This document shows, piece after piece, positions 23,297-34,676 of a stretch of 64,000 nt of DNA. The stretch's first letter is position 1. Each line of letters starts with the position of its first letter. The stretch covers positions 125,372,371 to 125,436,370 of the forward strand of contig CM076848.1 of NCBI GenBank assembly GCA_039519185.1, in the 5' to 3' direction. The notes under the pieces were generated by a model that was given only the letters and a program-made list of their open reading frames with translations, did no database searches and was not told the DNA's origin. The position numbers and the translations under genes were made by a program. The DNA comes from Astragalus membranaceus. Lineage: Eukaryota > Streptophyta > Magnoliopsida > Fabales > Fabaceae.

Positions 23297-24215
23297 ATTA
23301 TTATTTATTAATTTATTTTTGTTGCCTTTTTTATAACTTATATATATTTGGTGTAACAAAATTCATCTTTTTTTAATGCAGTTTTCTTCCTTCGAAGGCT
23401 TCAGCTACCGCCATCACAAAAACAATCAAGGAGAATTTTACCAAGAGCTGGAAGAAGTGGTCGGGAGTTAGAAAAGATGATGTGGCAATTAAGAAGATGT
23501 TAAGATCATTTTTGGTAAGTTTCAATATGAAATAATTAATCTGGTATGTATTATGATCTTACTGACTTGATTAATTAATTTGTCTTATAATTAACAAATT
23601 ATTGTAAATTTCTTAAATAGGAAAAATGTACATGGTTACCAGGGGAGCAAGCCCAAGTTGAGAGAGTGTTCCATAAGAGATGTTCTCATCGCTATTCTGA
23701 ATTGCTGCGGAGAGCGCGCGATGTTGATAGAAAGCCATCTTATATTGGAGACTCAACTTGGGCTGAGTTTAAGCTGTATTGGCAGACACCGGAATTTACG
23801 GAGTATTGTGAGAAAGCCAAGAAGAACCGTGCTTCTGAAAAAGGTGGCTACACACACAGGGGGAGTGTGAATACTGCAACGCATCACATGCGTATGGTAA
23901 ATTTTTTACTTTATTACTTGATTAATTAATTATTTATAATAATTAACTAGTCATTTTAAATATGTGTATTAATTTAATTAATAATATATATGTACATATA
24001 TAGGTGGAGAGGGAACAAAGGCCAATCACTTTGCCTGAGTTGCATTGCCACATGCATATGGTGGAGGAGACTGGTGAGTACGCTACAGATCGGGCGAGGC
24101 GTATTCAGGTAAAACTACGTACTTTTACAATTATATTATATATTATCATTAATAATTAGTTATTTATTTGTTGGGTTAGTTTTTTCAGGAGAGCTTCCAG
24201 GCCGGGCTGGCTGAG

Positions 24216-26588
24216 TGTAACATCCCCTAATTTTTTACTATTTAATTATAGTAGCATAATTTTTAATTATTAGTGATTTATTGAATTGATTGAAATTATT
24301 TAAATTGAAAATGACTTGTTTGATTTATTAAGTATGAAATTGTGTGTGATTGGGAATTTAATTATGCTAAGTTAGGGTGATTAGGGTTGAGGGAGTCATA
24401 GGGAATGAAATGTTTAAGTAAAGGGTATTTTAGCCTTTTTCCATGCCCCTTATATGCCCCCCTCAGCTGGACCAAGTGAAAAAAAAACACACTTCATTAC
24501 CAAGAAAAAGAAAACAGCAAGATTGAAAGGGAGAGGAGAGGAGAGCGTGAGGTAGGAGAAGAAGAGGGAAGGGTTCCTCAGAAATTCCATGCATGTCCTG
24601 TTTCTCACCACCATCCTTCATCATTTCCCTTCCTCTTCCCATTGATACCACTTTTGCAAGCTGCAACCCATCCATCTCCAATTCACCATTGATGAACCTC
24701 AATCTCAAAATGGAAGTGAAGAGTGTTGCATGTGAGGTTTGAGCTTCACACTTTGATCTAGAAACCATAGCAAGCATTAGGGAGATCATTTGATAGTTAG
24801 ATTCGAAGTGGGGAGAAGCTAGGTTCGATCAGCCCATCCTTGCAGCTTTGGAGCGATTCCGGAGAAAGTTCGTGAGTCGGTGTTGTGATCGAGTCCGAGG
24901 AGAGTTCGTGGTTCTCGGGAACGGTTGAATCATTGAAGTCTCGGCAAATAGGTGAGTTCTATACTCACTAGGATGTTATGGTCATGTGTGTTGTGTTTCG
25001 AGTTTTGGTCTCGTAAGTTATGAAAACCGGTATTGAACCGTTTTATGAAAACTTGGATGAATCGTTAAATTATGTGTTTGATTACGTTAAATCGTTGACT
25101 GTTGTTATGTTGTTGATTGGTTGATGATGATTGATTGGTTTCCATGACTGTTTTGATGTATTATTAAGTTCGGATGTGAATCGAAATGGATACGGGAACG
25201 ATCGGAATGAACAAGAAAACACGAAAACTGACTTTTCTGAAATACTGGTAGACACGCACGGATCGTGCACCCCTGGGCACGGATCGTGCACCCCTGGGCA
25301 CGGATCGTGCGTGAGGTTCTGGTACTCACAATGGATTTTCTGAAAATGGAGCACGGATCGTGCGCCAAGGCGCACGGGTCGTGTGTCTCTTGCTGGTACC
25401 CAATTTCAAACTATGTCCTAAGTCATTCCGATTGGTTAAGTCCCTTCTAATCCACTCCTCAAGGTTTCCCAAGGATGGAAACATATTAATATCATGAAAT
25501 CAAGTGCGATCGAAGTAGTTTTATGTTATGTTCATGTCCTTGCTTATGTGATGGCCAATGTGGTATTTATGAGACCGATTATGACTAAGTTAGATTATCA
25601 TAATGTTGAGTATGGGCGATACATTATGATGCGGACTAGGTAATGGATAGTTATAAATTAAGTTAACAACGTTAGTAATTCCGTGTGAGATCACCTAATG
25701 ATAAGATCATGCTAAGTATAAAATTAGGTTAAGATTAAGATCGTGTTAAGTATAAGCTCACTGTCATGTTTACAGATCATTGTTCACTGCTCATTGTTCA
25801 AGGTATATCAATATATATACATCAGGTTAGGGTGACGACCCTATTTCAATTTAGTGTGCTAGGGGAGGGGAAGTCATGAGCCCTATGAACCTAGGCCCCT
25901 TGAGGTTTGCCCACTAGTGATTAGTGGATTGGGTTCACCGGAAGCTTATTTTGCCAAGTGACCAGTGACACGCTAATAATCATTGTTAGGCTCAGTGATT
26001 GAGCATAGTTCATGGTTAGGCTCAGTGATTGAGCATAGTTCATTGTTAGGCTCAGTGATTGAGATTAGTTCAGCCACATAGTCAACTTTGAGGACTATGA
26101 GTTTTGAGTTTTGAATAATGAATCAAGCATAATTGAATCGAGAGAATTAGTAAGGGGTCTCGATAGAACTCACTGAGACAAGTTGTCTCACCCAATCCAT
26201 GTTGTTGTTTTTCAGAATTGCAGGCTAAGTTGAAGATGATGAGGCATGGTCATGGAGATGCTTGAGGAGCAGCCGCTATCTTTATTTCTTTATGTCTTGT
26301 ATTTCAGTTTCCTTTGTACTTGTATTCAGATCCTTAGTATGTACGATTGTACGACTTATGTTATAAAGTTGTAAATCGCTTCCGCGCACTTTCTATTTTG
26401 GTACCGAACACTAGTTGAGTGGTGTAAGAACGCTTTATGCATTTTCATGTTAAGTTATGTAACGCGCTTGATGGTTTTTAGCATCAAGTATTAGTAAGTG
26501 TTCAGTATTTAAAAAGAAAGTCACTCTGATGTACGCCAGTCGTGCGCTTCGGTAATTTCTACAAATTAGAAATTAACGGGGTGTTACA
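24216..26588 (+). repeat. 5' LTR of TR-GAG-1 (2,373 bp)
   Basis: Runs from TGTAACATCCCC to GGGGTGTTACA. The CT-rich/GA-rich block near 24470-24560 and CATGCATGTCC probably mark the transcript start region. A stem-loop array of GCACG-GAT-CGTGC lies at 25256-25384. Three copies of TTAGGCTCAGTGATTGAG are at 25985-26066. Confidence 0.95.
25256..25384. repeat. CpG-rich stem-loop array in TR-GAG-1 LTR
   Basis: Several copies of GCACGGATCGTGC, a 5-bp stem with GAT loop, separated by CCCCTGG. The array is longer here than in the 3' LTR (about 29014-29069), so it has contracted or expanded since insertion. Confidence 0.8.
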
Positions 26589-26590
26589 AT

Positions 26591-26602
26591 TGGTATCAGA
26601 GC
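26591..26602 (+). other. primer binding site, initiator-Met tRNA
   Basis: TGGTATCAGAGC begins two bases after the LTR. It is the standard complement of the 3' end of plant initiator tRNA-Met used by many Ty3 and Ty1 elements. Confidence 0.9.
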
Positions 26603-26724
26603 AGTTCGACCCAGTCGGGCTTAGAATCATGAGTCTCTTAAGTCCTCTAAGTGTGATTCCTCTTAGTATGCTATTAGACGTTTAGCCTGATCAACTAAAC
26701 ACTTTGTGCATATTTCGCAGAATC

Positions 26725-27798
26725 ATGGCTGGTGGAAGTAGGAGAAGCGTCCCTGTTGATCCTAATACCGAATGGATGCAGAACGTCATCGAGACGCAAC
26801 AGAAGATGATGAATGACATGATGCAAATGCAGCAGCAGCAGATGGCTCAAATGGCCCAGATGCATCATGCAAGGATGAATCAGCAACAACCGAATGTTCA
26901 ACAACCTCCTCTGGAAGATCCGAATAGGGCGTACTTTCGTTTCCAGAAGATGAATCCTCAAAGTTTCAAGGGAGGGCCCGAGGTGATGGTATCACATTTC
27001 TGGCTGGATTCGATGGAGAAGATTTTTAGGACTCTTCAATGCAGCGAAGAAGAGAATGTTCTCTTTGCCGCCCCTATGCTCGAGGAAGATGCTCAAACCT
27101 GGTGGACCAATGCTCATGATTTGATGGTGAACCAGGGAACTCCGGTTACCTGGGTTAACTTCAAGGAGATGTTTATTGGTCACTTTTTCCCTCCGGTGAT
27201 GAAGTTAAGCAAGCAAGCCGAGTTTATCAATTTGAGGCAAGGAGAGATGTCGGTGGGTGAGTTCATCGCCAAGTTCGAAAGGTTGTCACAGTTTTATCAA
27301 TTGGCAAAGCATGCTCCGAATGATGAGTGGAAGATGCAGATGTATAGGGCAAGTCTTCGTGCTGATGTGGCCCAAGGTCTTAGCTCTTATGCTATGACTA
27401 GTTATGCTGGATTGGTGCAGCAAGCTTATGTTGCAGAGGCAGATCTCAACAGAATGTACGAAGAAAGGAAAGCTTATCGGAAGGAAAAGAAAAAGGCAGT
27501 GGAATTGCCAACCTCAAGTGAAGAGCCAAAGGGTAACTCTAACAAAGGAAAGCAAGCAGTGGTGTCCGAATCTCCAAGGTTCGTTAAGTGTTCGAAATGC
27601 GGAAAGCCTCACGGTGGAGAGTGTCGCCTGGGGTCAACTATGTGTTATTACTGCAAAGGCGAAGGGCATTACGCTCACGAGTGTCCGGCGAAGAAAAGGA
27701 GCAGAGAAGAGAATGCAACTCCCGCCAGTGGAAGAATCTATGTGATGGACGCTCAGAAAGGCAAAGCTGGCGACAGTTCGGCAAAAGGTATTTCTTAG
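26725..27798 (+). CDS. gag: gag protein of TR-GAG-1, intact
   Basis: A 357-residue frame from ATG 26725 to TAG 27796-27798. An earlier in-frame ATG at 26704 lies close to the PBS leader. The start MAGGSRRSVPVDP is preferred because the minus-strand TR-GAG-2 gag has the same MAG..RR start. Order: Met/Gln-rich helix (MMNDMMQMQQQQMAQMAQM), retrotransposon gag capsid domain (FKGGPEVMVSHFWLDSMEKI, about residues 85-235), a basic linker, then two knuckles: CSKCGKPHGGEC and the CCHC box CYYCKGEGHYAHEC. It forms virus-like particles and binds RNA. No protease or RT follows; the next feature is the polypurine tract and 3' LTR. Confidence 0.93.
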   Translation: MAGGSRRSVPVDPNTEWMQNVIETQQKMMNDMMQMQQQQMAQMAQMHHARMNQQQPNVQQPPLEDPNRAYFRFQKMNPQSFKGGPEVMVSHFWLDSMEKIFRTLQCSEEENVLFAAPMLEEDAQTWWTNAHDLMVNQGTPVTWVNFKEMFIGHFFPPVMKLSKQAEFINLRQGEMSVGEFIAKFERLSQFYQLAKHAPNDEWKMQMYRASLRADVAQGLSSYAMTSYAGLVQQAYVAEADLNRMYEERKAYRKEKKKAVELPTSSEEPKGNSNKGKQAVVSESPRFVKCSKCGKPHGGECRLGSTMCYYCKGEGHYAHECPAKKRSREENATPASGRIYVMDAQKGKAGDSSAKGIS

Positions 27799-27837
27799 TC
27801 CAATTTTGAGGACAAAATTTTTAAAAGTTGGGGTGAA

Positions 27838-30275
27838 TGTAACATCCCCTAATTTTTTACTATTTAATTATAGTAGCATAATTTTTAATTATTAGTGATT
27901 TATTGAATTGATTGAAATTATTTAAATTGAAAATGACTTGTTTGATTTATTAAGTATGAAATTGTGTGTCATTGGGAATTTAATTATGCTAAGTTAGGGT
28001 GATTAGGGTTGAGGGAGTCATAGGGAATGAAATGTTTAAGTAAAGGGTATTTTAGCCTTTTTCCATGCCCCTTATATGCCCCCCTCAGCTGGACCAAGTG
28101 AAAAAAAAAACACACTTCATTACCAAGAAAAAGAAAACAGCAAGATTGAGAGGGAGAGGAGAGGAGAGTGTGAGGTAGGAGAAGAAGAGGGAAGGGTTCC
28201 TCAGAAATTCCATGCATGTCCTGTTTCTCACCACCATCCTTCATCATTTCCCTTCCTCTTCCCATTGATACCACTTTTGCAAGCTGCAACCCATCCATCT
28301 CCAATTCACCATTGATGAACCTCAATCTCAAAATGGAAGTGAAGAATGTTGCATGTGAGGTTTGAGCTTCACACTTTGATCTAGAAACCATAGCAAGCAT
28401 TAGGGAGATCATTTGATAGCTAGATTCGAAGTGGGGAGAAGCTAGGTTCGATCAGCCCATCCTTGCAGCTTTGGAGCGATTCCGGAGAAAGTTCGTGAGT
28501 CGGTGTTGTAGCGGAGGGATATGACAAAAAAAAGCCTTCTCACGAGCTGGAGTCGAACCAGCACCTCTGGGATCAAAATACAGGCCCAGCGAACTACCTT
28601 TCATTCTGATCGTGACTTTCAAAAAGAAAGAAGAGAAAGAAATGGGGATCGAGTCCGAGGAGAGTTCGTGGTTCTCGGGAACGGTTGAATCATTGAAGTC
28701 TCGGCAAATAGGTGAGTTCTATACTCACTAGGATGTTATGGTCATGTGTGTTGTGTTTCGAGTTTTGGTCTCGTAAGTTATGAAAACCGGTATTGAACCG
28801 TTTTATGAAAACTTGGATGAATCGTTAAATTATGTGTTTGATTACGTTAAATCGTTGATTGTTGTTATGTTGTTGATTGGTTGATGATGATTGATTGGTT
28901 TCCATGACTGTTTTGATGTATTATTAAGTTCGGATGTGAATCGGAATGGATACGGGAACGATCGGAATGAACAAGAAAACACGAAAACTGACTTTTCTGA
29001 AATACTGGTAGCCACGCACGGATCGTGCGCCCCTGGGCACGGATCGTGCGCCAAGGCGCACGGGTCGTGTGTCTCTTGTTGGTACCCAATTTCAAACTAT
29101 GTCCTAAGTCATTCCGATTGGTCCTAAGTCCCTCTAATCCACTCCTCAAGGTTTCCCAAGGATGGAAACATATTAATATCATGAAATCAAGTGCGATCGA
29201 AGTAGTTTTATATTATGTTCATGTCCTTGCTTATGTGATGGCCAATGTGGTATTTATGAGACCGATTATGACTAAGTTAGATTATCATAATGTTGAGTAT
29301 GGGCGATACATTATGATGAGGACTAGGTAATGGATAGTTATAAATTAAGTTAACAACGTTAGTAATTCCGTGTGAGATCACCTAATGATAAGATCATACT
29401 AAGTATAAAATTAGGTTAAGATTAAGATCATGTTAAGTATAAGCTCACTGTCATGTTTACAGATCATTGTTCACTGCTCATTGTTCAAGGTATATCAATG
29501 TATATACATCAGGTTAGGGTGACGACCCTATTTCAATTTAGTGTGCTAGGGGAGGGGAAGTCATGAGCCCTATGAACCTAGGCCCCTTGAGGTTTGCCCA
29601 CTAGTGATTAGTGGATTGGGTTCACCGGAAGCTTATTTTGCCAAGTGACCGGTGACACGCTAATAATCATTGTTAGGCTCAGTGATTGAGCATAGTTCAT
29701 GGTTAGGCTCAGTGATTGAGCATAGTTAATTGTTAGGCTCAGTGATTGAGATTAGTTCAGCCACATAGTCAACTTTGAGGACTATGAGTTTTGAGTTTTG
29801 AATAATGAATCAAGCATAATTGAATCGAGAGAATTAGTAAGGGGTCTCGATAGAACTCACTGAGACAAGTTGTCTCACCCAATCCATGTTGTTGTTTTTC
29901 AGAATTGCAGGCTAAGTTGAAGATGATGAGGCATGGTCATGGAGATGCTTGAGGAGCAGCCGCTATCTTTATTTCTTTATGTCTTGTATTTCAGTTTCCT
30001 TTGTACTTGTATTCAGATCCTTAGTATGTACGATTGTACGACTTATGTTATAAAGTTGTAAATCGCTTCCGCGCACTTTCTATTTTGGTACTGAACACTA
30101 GTTGAGTGGTGTAAGAACGCTTTATGCATTTTCATGTTAAGTTATGTAACGCGCTTGATGGTTTTTAGCATCAAGTATTAGTAGGTGTTCAGTATTTAAA
30201 AAGAAAGTCACTCTGATGTACGCCAGTCGTGCGCTTCGGTAATTTCTACAAGTTAGAAATTAACGGGGTGTTACA
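27838..30275 (+). repeat. 3' LTR of TR-GAG-1 (2,438 bp)
   Basis: Matches 24216-26588 throughout except for a shorter hairpin array and a 137-bp insert at 28510-28646. A G-rich tract (AAAAGTTGGGGTGAA) precedes it at 27823-27837. Confidence 0.95.
28510..28646 (-). other. 137-bp insert in TR-GAG-1 3' LTR containing a tRNA-like structure
   Basis: The 5' LTR has no counterpart, so this segment was added after or during retrotransposition. Read on the minus strand, 28616-28539 is tRNA-sized (78 nt). A 6-bp acceptor-like stem (TCACGA/TCGTGA) closes it, and a perfect T-arm (GCTGG, loop TTCGACT, CCAGC; 28562-28546) sits where expected. A CTGGG/CCCAG stem occupies the anticodon-arm position but has an oversize loop, and no clear D-arm is seen. 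No target duplication is visible. It may be an organellar or degenerate tRNA piece carried by repair or template switching; I cannot name the tRNA. Confidence 0.55.
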
Positions 30276-31371
30276 CTGAGTACCATGAGTCACAGTAGAG
30301 CAGTGGGGCAGATATCGATCCTGTGGAGGAGGCTAGTGTAGCTCGGGATATTTGGGAGAGAGCAGTTGGTCCCCAAAAGTCTAATCGTCTGGTAGGATCA
30401 GGTGGTATTGGACCGGCTCCTTTTCGAACAAGCATTATTCCGAGTCTATCAGCTTCATATTCTGGATCCTCGACTAGTCGCAATTATGTTCCCAATGCTG
30501 GTGAGATGGATGCTGTTAGGCAATTGATGACGCAGGCTCAGCGTCAGTTTGTCGAGCGACAGGAGCAAAGTGATCCAGAAGTGCAGACGCTTCGGGAGCA
30601 GGCTAGGGTAGCTACGGAGCAGGCTAGGGTAGCTACGGAGCAGGCTAGGGAAGTTGCGGAGCAAGCTAAGCTAACTGAGGAGCGCATGGAGGAGCGCTTT
30701 AAGTTTTTGCAAGATCAGCCGATGTCTCAGCACTGGAGGCCATCCTCATCAGCATCCTACCCGCAGCCGCCGCAGCAGCATTACAGCTGTGCATTTCAGC
30801 AGTATGGGTGAATATTCCCATCAGCAGTATGCACCCCAGTATCCCCAGCAGTATGGCGCACCTCAGTATTCCCAGCCATACCACCGGCAGGCCCAGGCGC
30901 CATTCCAGCCATACCTGCAGCAGCAGCATCAGTCACCCCGCCAGCCAAACCAGCAGCACCCCCAGGCGCCAGTCCAGCAACACCAGCAGCCCCAGCGCCA
31001 GTCACCCCGCCAGCTAAACCACCCCCCAGCAGCAGTCACCCCACGAGAACATTGATCTTAATATTAGTATTGCATCGCTTTCTGCTATTCTTCAAGATGA
31101 TACATATTATAATTTTGATGACATTGGCCAGCAGCCACCCCAGTAGCTTTAGGTTATTTTATTTTTTTGTATGGATATTATATTTTTTGTATGGATATTT
31201 TTTTTGTGATGATATTTTACTGCTCTTTCCAATTTTTATTTTTTTAAATAGCAAATTAATTAATTATTGAATTTTATTTTTTTATCAATAATTAAAAATT
31301 TTAATAAAAAAATAATTTTTTTAATTAAAACGATTTTTTTAAAAAAATAATTTTTTTTTTTAAAAAAAAAG

Positions 31372-31735
31372 GACTTTGCGGCGGATATTTTGTATTTTCT
31401 GGCGGAATTTTAAATAAAACGATTTTTTTTAAAAAAAAATATTATTTATTTTTTTTTAAAAAAACTATCTTTGCGGCGGATAATTTTCCGGCGGATTTAT
31501 GCTCTTTGCGGCGGATAATTTGCGGCAAATTTTTTTGGCATTTCCGGCGGATTATCCGCTGGAAACTTGCGGCGGATTTATCGGCGCCACGAAATCCGCC
31601 GCAAGTTTCCGGCGGAAAATCCGCCGAAAAGCGTTTGCTACGACCTGGCTACCGGCGGCAAAAATCCGTTGCAAAGTCCAATTTTGCGGCGGAAATATGG
31701 CTTTTCCGGCGGATTTTTCCTGTTTTTTCGAAAAT
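31372..31735. repeat. right subterminal repeats of CACTA-1
   Basis: About fifteen copies of TTGCGGCGGATTT/CCGGCGGATT-type units in both orientations, the mirror of the left array, after an AT-rich stretch at 31150-31370. Confidence 0.85.
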
Positions 31736-31740
31736 GGTCG

Positions 31741-32440
31741 CAACCTATGATGGGCAAGTTAGATTCAGATAGATTATGATAAACTGCCCCCAGAGTCACC
31801 ACGAGGTGCGAAGCGGCTTCGAAAATGGTCGCCACCTTTGATGGGCGAGTTAAATTCGGATCGATTCTGATAAACTGCCCCCAGAGTCACCACGAGGTGT
31901 TAACTTTGCCACGAGGCACGAAGCGGCTTCGAAAATGGTCGCAACCTCTGATGGACGAGTTAATTTCTGATCGATTCTGATAAACTTCCCCTAGAGTCAC
32001 CACGAGGTGTTAACTTAGCCACGAGGCACGAAGCGGCTTCGAAAATGGTCGCAACCTATGATGGGCAAGTTAGATTCGGATAGATTATGATAAACTGCCC
32101 CCAGAGTCACCACGAGGTGCGAAGCGGCTTCGAAAATGGTCGCCACCTTTGATGGGCGAGTTAAATTCGGATCGATTCTGATAAACTGCCCCCAGAGTCA
32201 CCACGAGGTGTTAACTTTGCCACGAGGCACGAAGCGGCTTCGAAAATTGTCGCAACCTCTGATGGGCGAGTTAAATTCGGATCGATTCTGATAAACTGCC
32301 CCAGAATCCCACGAGGTGTTAACTTTGCCACGAGGCACGGAGCGACTTTAAACGTGTCGCAACCTCTGATGGGCGAGTTATTATTTAGATCGATTCTGAT
32401 AAACTTCCCCCAGAGTTAACATTGCCATGAGGCGATATGA
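31741..32440 (+). repeat. tandem repeat of LARD internal region, 91 and 112 bp units in higher-order array
   Basis: Units of GGTCGCAACCTCTGATGGGCGAG..GATAAACTGCCCCCAGAGTCACCACGAGGTG alternate between about 91 and 112 bp. The longer form adds TTAACTTTGCCACGAGGCA. A block starting near 31730 repeats almost exactly near 32042. The left flank of CACTA-1 (17640-17697) is one more unit, so CACTA-1 landed inside this array. Confidence 0.9.
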
Positions 32441-32814
32441 GATTATACATTCAGATGCGCAAGGCGATGATCAGCGCCCGAGGCCACCCAACGCGTGCCA
32501 ATTACAATCATAAGGAATAAGGTAGATAAAGAGGAAGCCTGGATGTTTCAAAATGTGACATAAAAAATCAGGGGGCAATGACATCGAAGTCAACCCCGTT
32601 GGGGTGGTGTTCGACAATCCTCCCGTTTGGAACCTCATGGTCAAATTGAAAGATCGTGGAAATATCAAACAGATAATGGTAAGGACAGAAGAAGCAATTC
32701 CCCTCGGCACCAGTCGAGCCCTGAAATTTCATCAAGAAGAAAAACAGGCTAAGAGACAGGATGAGCAACAAAAATAAAGCAGAGGGCCTAGCACACGTCC
32801 ACACAAGCCGGCAC
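32441..32814. other. LARD internal DNA, no gene seen
   Basis: A short stretch without a recognisable domain between two tandem arrays. Confidence 0.4.
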
Positions 32815-32932
32815 CCAGGAGGGCGCTTGGCCGGAGGGCGCCTGGCAGGAGGGTGCCTGGCAAGGAGGGAGCCTGGAAGGAGGGCGCCTGGCAAGGAGGG
32901 CGCCTGGCAGGAGGACGCCTGGCAAGGAGGAC
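32815..32932 (+). repeat. GGCGCCTGGCAGGAGG minisatellite, left of solo LTR
   Basis: About eight units of GGCGCCTGGCARGGAGG. The array is cut at 32932 by the solo LTR and continues at 36263. Confidence 0.9.
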
Positions 32933-34354
32933 TGTAACACCCCGATTTCGTATTAGTACGTTTTTAGTTATGAGAGATTATAATATTAATTTTGTCGATA
33001 TATTGTGCATTTTAGTAATTACGTATTTTAATAAAGTGTATTATTTTAAATGAGTTTATATATTTATGTGTGTTTGAATTATCAAATATGTTGAAATGAT
33101 ACTAAACTGTGTTTTATCCTATGTTAGTACTATATTTTTGTTATCATTCAATTATGTTGTTTATAGAGTATTTATATTTGAAATATTATTGTTTTAGTTG
33201 AATATTTTATTTTATAAAATATTAGTATTTGAGATGTTATTTATAGAGAACTATTTTAGCCTATTGAGGTGTTAAAATAATAGGTACAGTGAAATTAGGC
33301 TTTAAAAATGATTTAAAATTGATTTTTGGCCTTTTATTACTCGCATGCACCCCCTTCTCACTAACCTAATGTGCACAGCAGCACAAACTCAGCCCAGAAA
33401 CACGCGACCCGCTCCTGAGGCCCACAACCCGACCCGCGAACTCCTTCTTCTCCCTTTGACCTGTAACAGCGCCGAAACCCAGCCTTTCTCCTTCCTTCAT
33501 CTCGTTCTCACTCTCCTCATCGCGGCCAAGTCCCAAAATCCATCTATCCATTCGAAATTAAGCGCTGAACCCATATCTGTTGTTGATTTCGCCGATTGTA
33601 GCCTCTACAGTGCGTTCGTATCATTACCTCCCCACGTGAGAAATTCCATGGTTGACGTCGCCACTGCCTACATGATGCAACCTAGCTTCGGTCTCCGTCT
33701 TAGGCCCCGTTTCGCTGCACCATGCCGTCTTCCCCTGTGAGCATCGTGTTGTTCCTCTTTCGTGAGCCATCGCCATTGTCACCTACGAAACGTTACTTCC
33801 CTAAAAACCCAACCATAGTCACGATTTCGTTATTCCTTTAATTTTGAATTTTAACCATTCTGAATAAGGAAGCAGAAGCTCAGTTCAGATGTATGTGTTA
33901 CAACGATTTAGTTCGAATATCGCCAAAGATGAATTCTCGAGACAAGCCTCTCAGTCTCTGTTATTCGTGCACATTCAAATCCTATTTCAAACTGTTGTCA
34001 CGGCTGTGTACCTTCGAGTCAAACATTGTCGTCCCGCTGGAATTGATTCACGCTTGAGGACTCGTAATTTGTCTCTGTAGAGGTTTGCCTTTGGAAGACG
34101 CTTCGATATCAGGTAAGGGTGGGTTCTACCTTTACAATGGGGTTATGATGGGTGTTATGTGGGAGATAGGCTCTATGTTGTCTCTTTGATTTTGTTTGGT
34201 GTTTATTTGGTGATGTTTGAATGTATTCATGATGATTGCAATTTGGTGTTTGGTGATTGATCATGGTGGAAATCCAAAAAAAATTGGTCCCTAGGCGCCA
34301 TGGGCGCCATTGATGTTGTGTGTCGCATATGTTGTTGCTGTCTTGGTTGCTGGA

Positions 34355-34676
34355 AACGGCGCCCTGCTCCTGGGCGCCATGTCTGTTTTTGCTGCTGTTG
34401 TGCTAGGCGCCCTGCTCCTGGGCGCCATGCCTGTTTTTGCTGCTGTTGTGCTAGGCGCCCTGCTCTTGGGCGCCATGTCTGTTTTTGCTGCTGTTGTGCT
34501 AGGTGCCCTGCTCCTGGGCGCCATGTCTGTTTTTGCTGCTGTTGTGCTAGGCGCCCTGCTCTTGGGCGCCATGTCTGTTTTTGCTGCTGTTGTGGTAGGC
34601 GCCCTGCTCCTGGACGCCGTGCCTGTTTTTGCTACTGTTGCGGTAGGCGCCCTGCCCCTGGGCGCCAGACCCTGAT
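34355..34676 (+). repeat. 54-bp minisatellite in solo LTR (GGCGCCCTGCTCCTGGGCGCC)
   Basis: Six to seven units of GGCGCCCTGCTCCTGGGCGCC followed by ATGTCTGTTTTTGCTGCTGTTGTGCTA. Each unit has an inverted GGCGCC pair that can form a hairpin. Because 54 is divisible by three, frames stay open on both strands; these are not genes. Confidence 0.93.

Larger units (their letters stand above)
24216..30275 (+). mobile_element. TR-GAG element (gag-only LTR retrotransposon), complete, TSD CTGAG
   Basis: LTRs at 24216-26588 and 27838-30275 flank a 1.25-kb internal region holding only a PBS and an intact gag. The duplication CTGAG occurs at 24211-24215 and 30276-30280 and joins the split CACTA exon. The LTRs start TGTAACATCCCC and end GGGGTGTTACA and differ visibly by few substitutions, one contraction of a hairpin array and a 137-bp insert. 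Having gag but no pol is the definition of TR-GAG elements, which depend on enzymes from another Ty3-type element. The intact gag and similar LTRs suggest it is relatively young. Confidence 0.93.
22932..31146 (+). pseudogene. CACTA accessory gene (TNPA-like, Transposase_24), split by TR-GAG insertion
   Basis: Five exons can be followed with GT-AG borders: about 22932-23261, 23382-23514, 23622-23896, 24003-24108, then 24189-24215 joined to 30281-31146. Recognisable parts are STRRKRSTRLGRR near the start, the Transposase_24 block (FHKRCSHRYSELL, CEKAKKNRASEKGG), the conserved ARDIWERAVGPQKSNR, a repeated EQARVATEQAR coiled coil and a Gln/Pro-rich tail. TGA at 23133 breaks exon 1, and frameshifts occur in the tail. 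A 6,060-bp retrotransposon sits in exon 5. In En/Spm the accessory protein binds subterminal repeats. Confidence 0.85.
17698..31740 (+). mobile_element. CACTA-1: En/Spm-type transposon with TNP2-like and TNPA-like genes, right terminus lost
   Basis: The left end CACTACAAGAGAA (17698) follows AGA inside a tandem repeat of the LARD. Subterminal arrays of CCGGCGGATT units lie at both ends (17711-18060 with 18950-19215; 31372-31735). It carries two plant CACTA genes in order, transposase (19992-22816) and accessory gene (22932-31146, split). The right end stops at GTTTTTTC and passes directly into LARD repeat sequence, so the final TTGTAGTG and the second AGA are missing. It belongs to the same family as the minus-strand CACTA-2 at 49138-55529. 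Confidence 0.88.

Noticed and set aside
24463..24789. Minus-strand frames repeated at 24463-24789 and 27984-28412
   Set aside because: Same sequence in the two LTRs of TR-GAG-1; antisense to the LTR leader and without a domain.
33345..33740. Open frame of 131 residues resembling a 5' exon
   Set aside because: It lies inside a solo LTR bounded by a clear target duplication and shows no recognisable domain.
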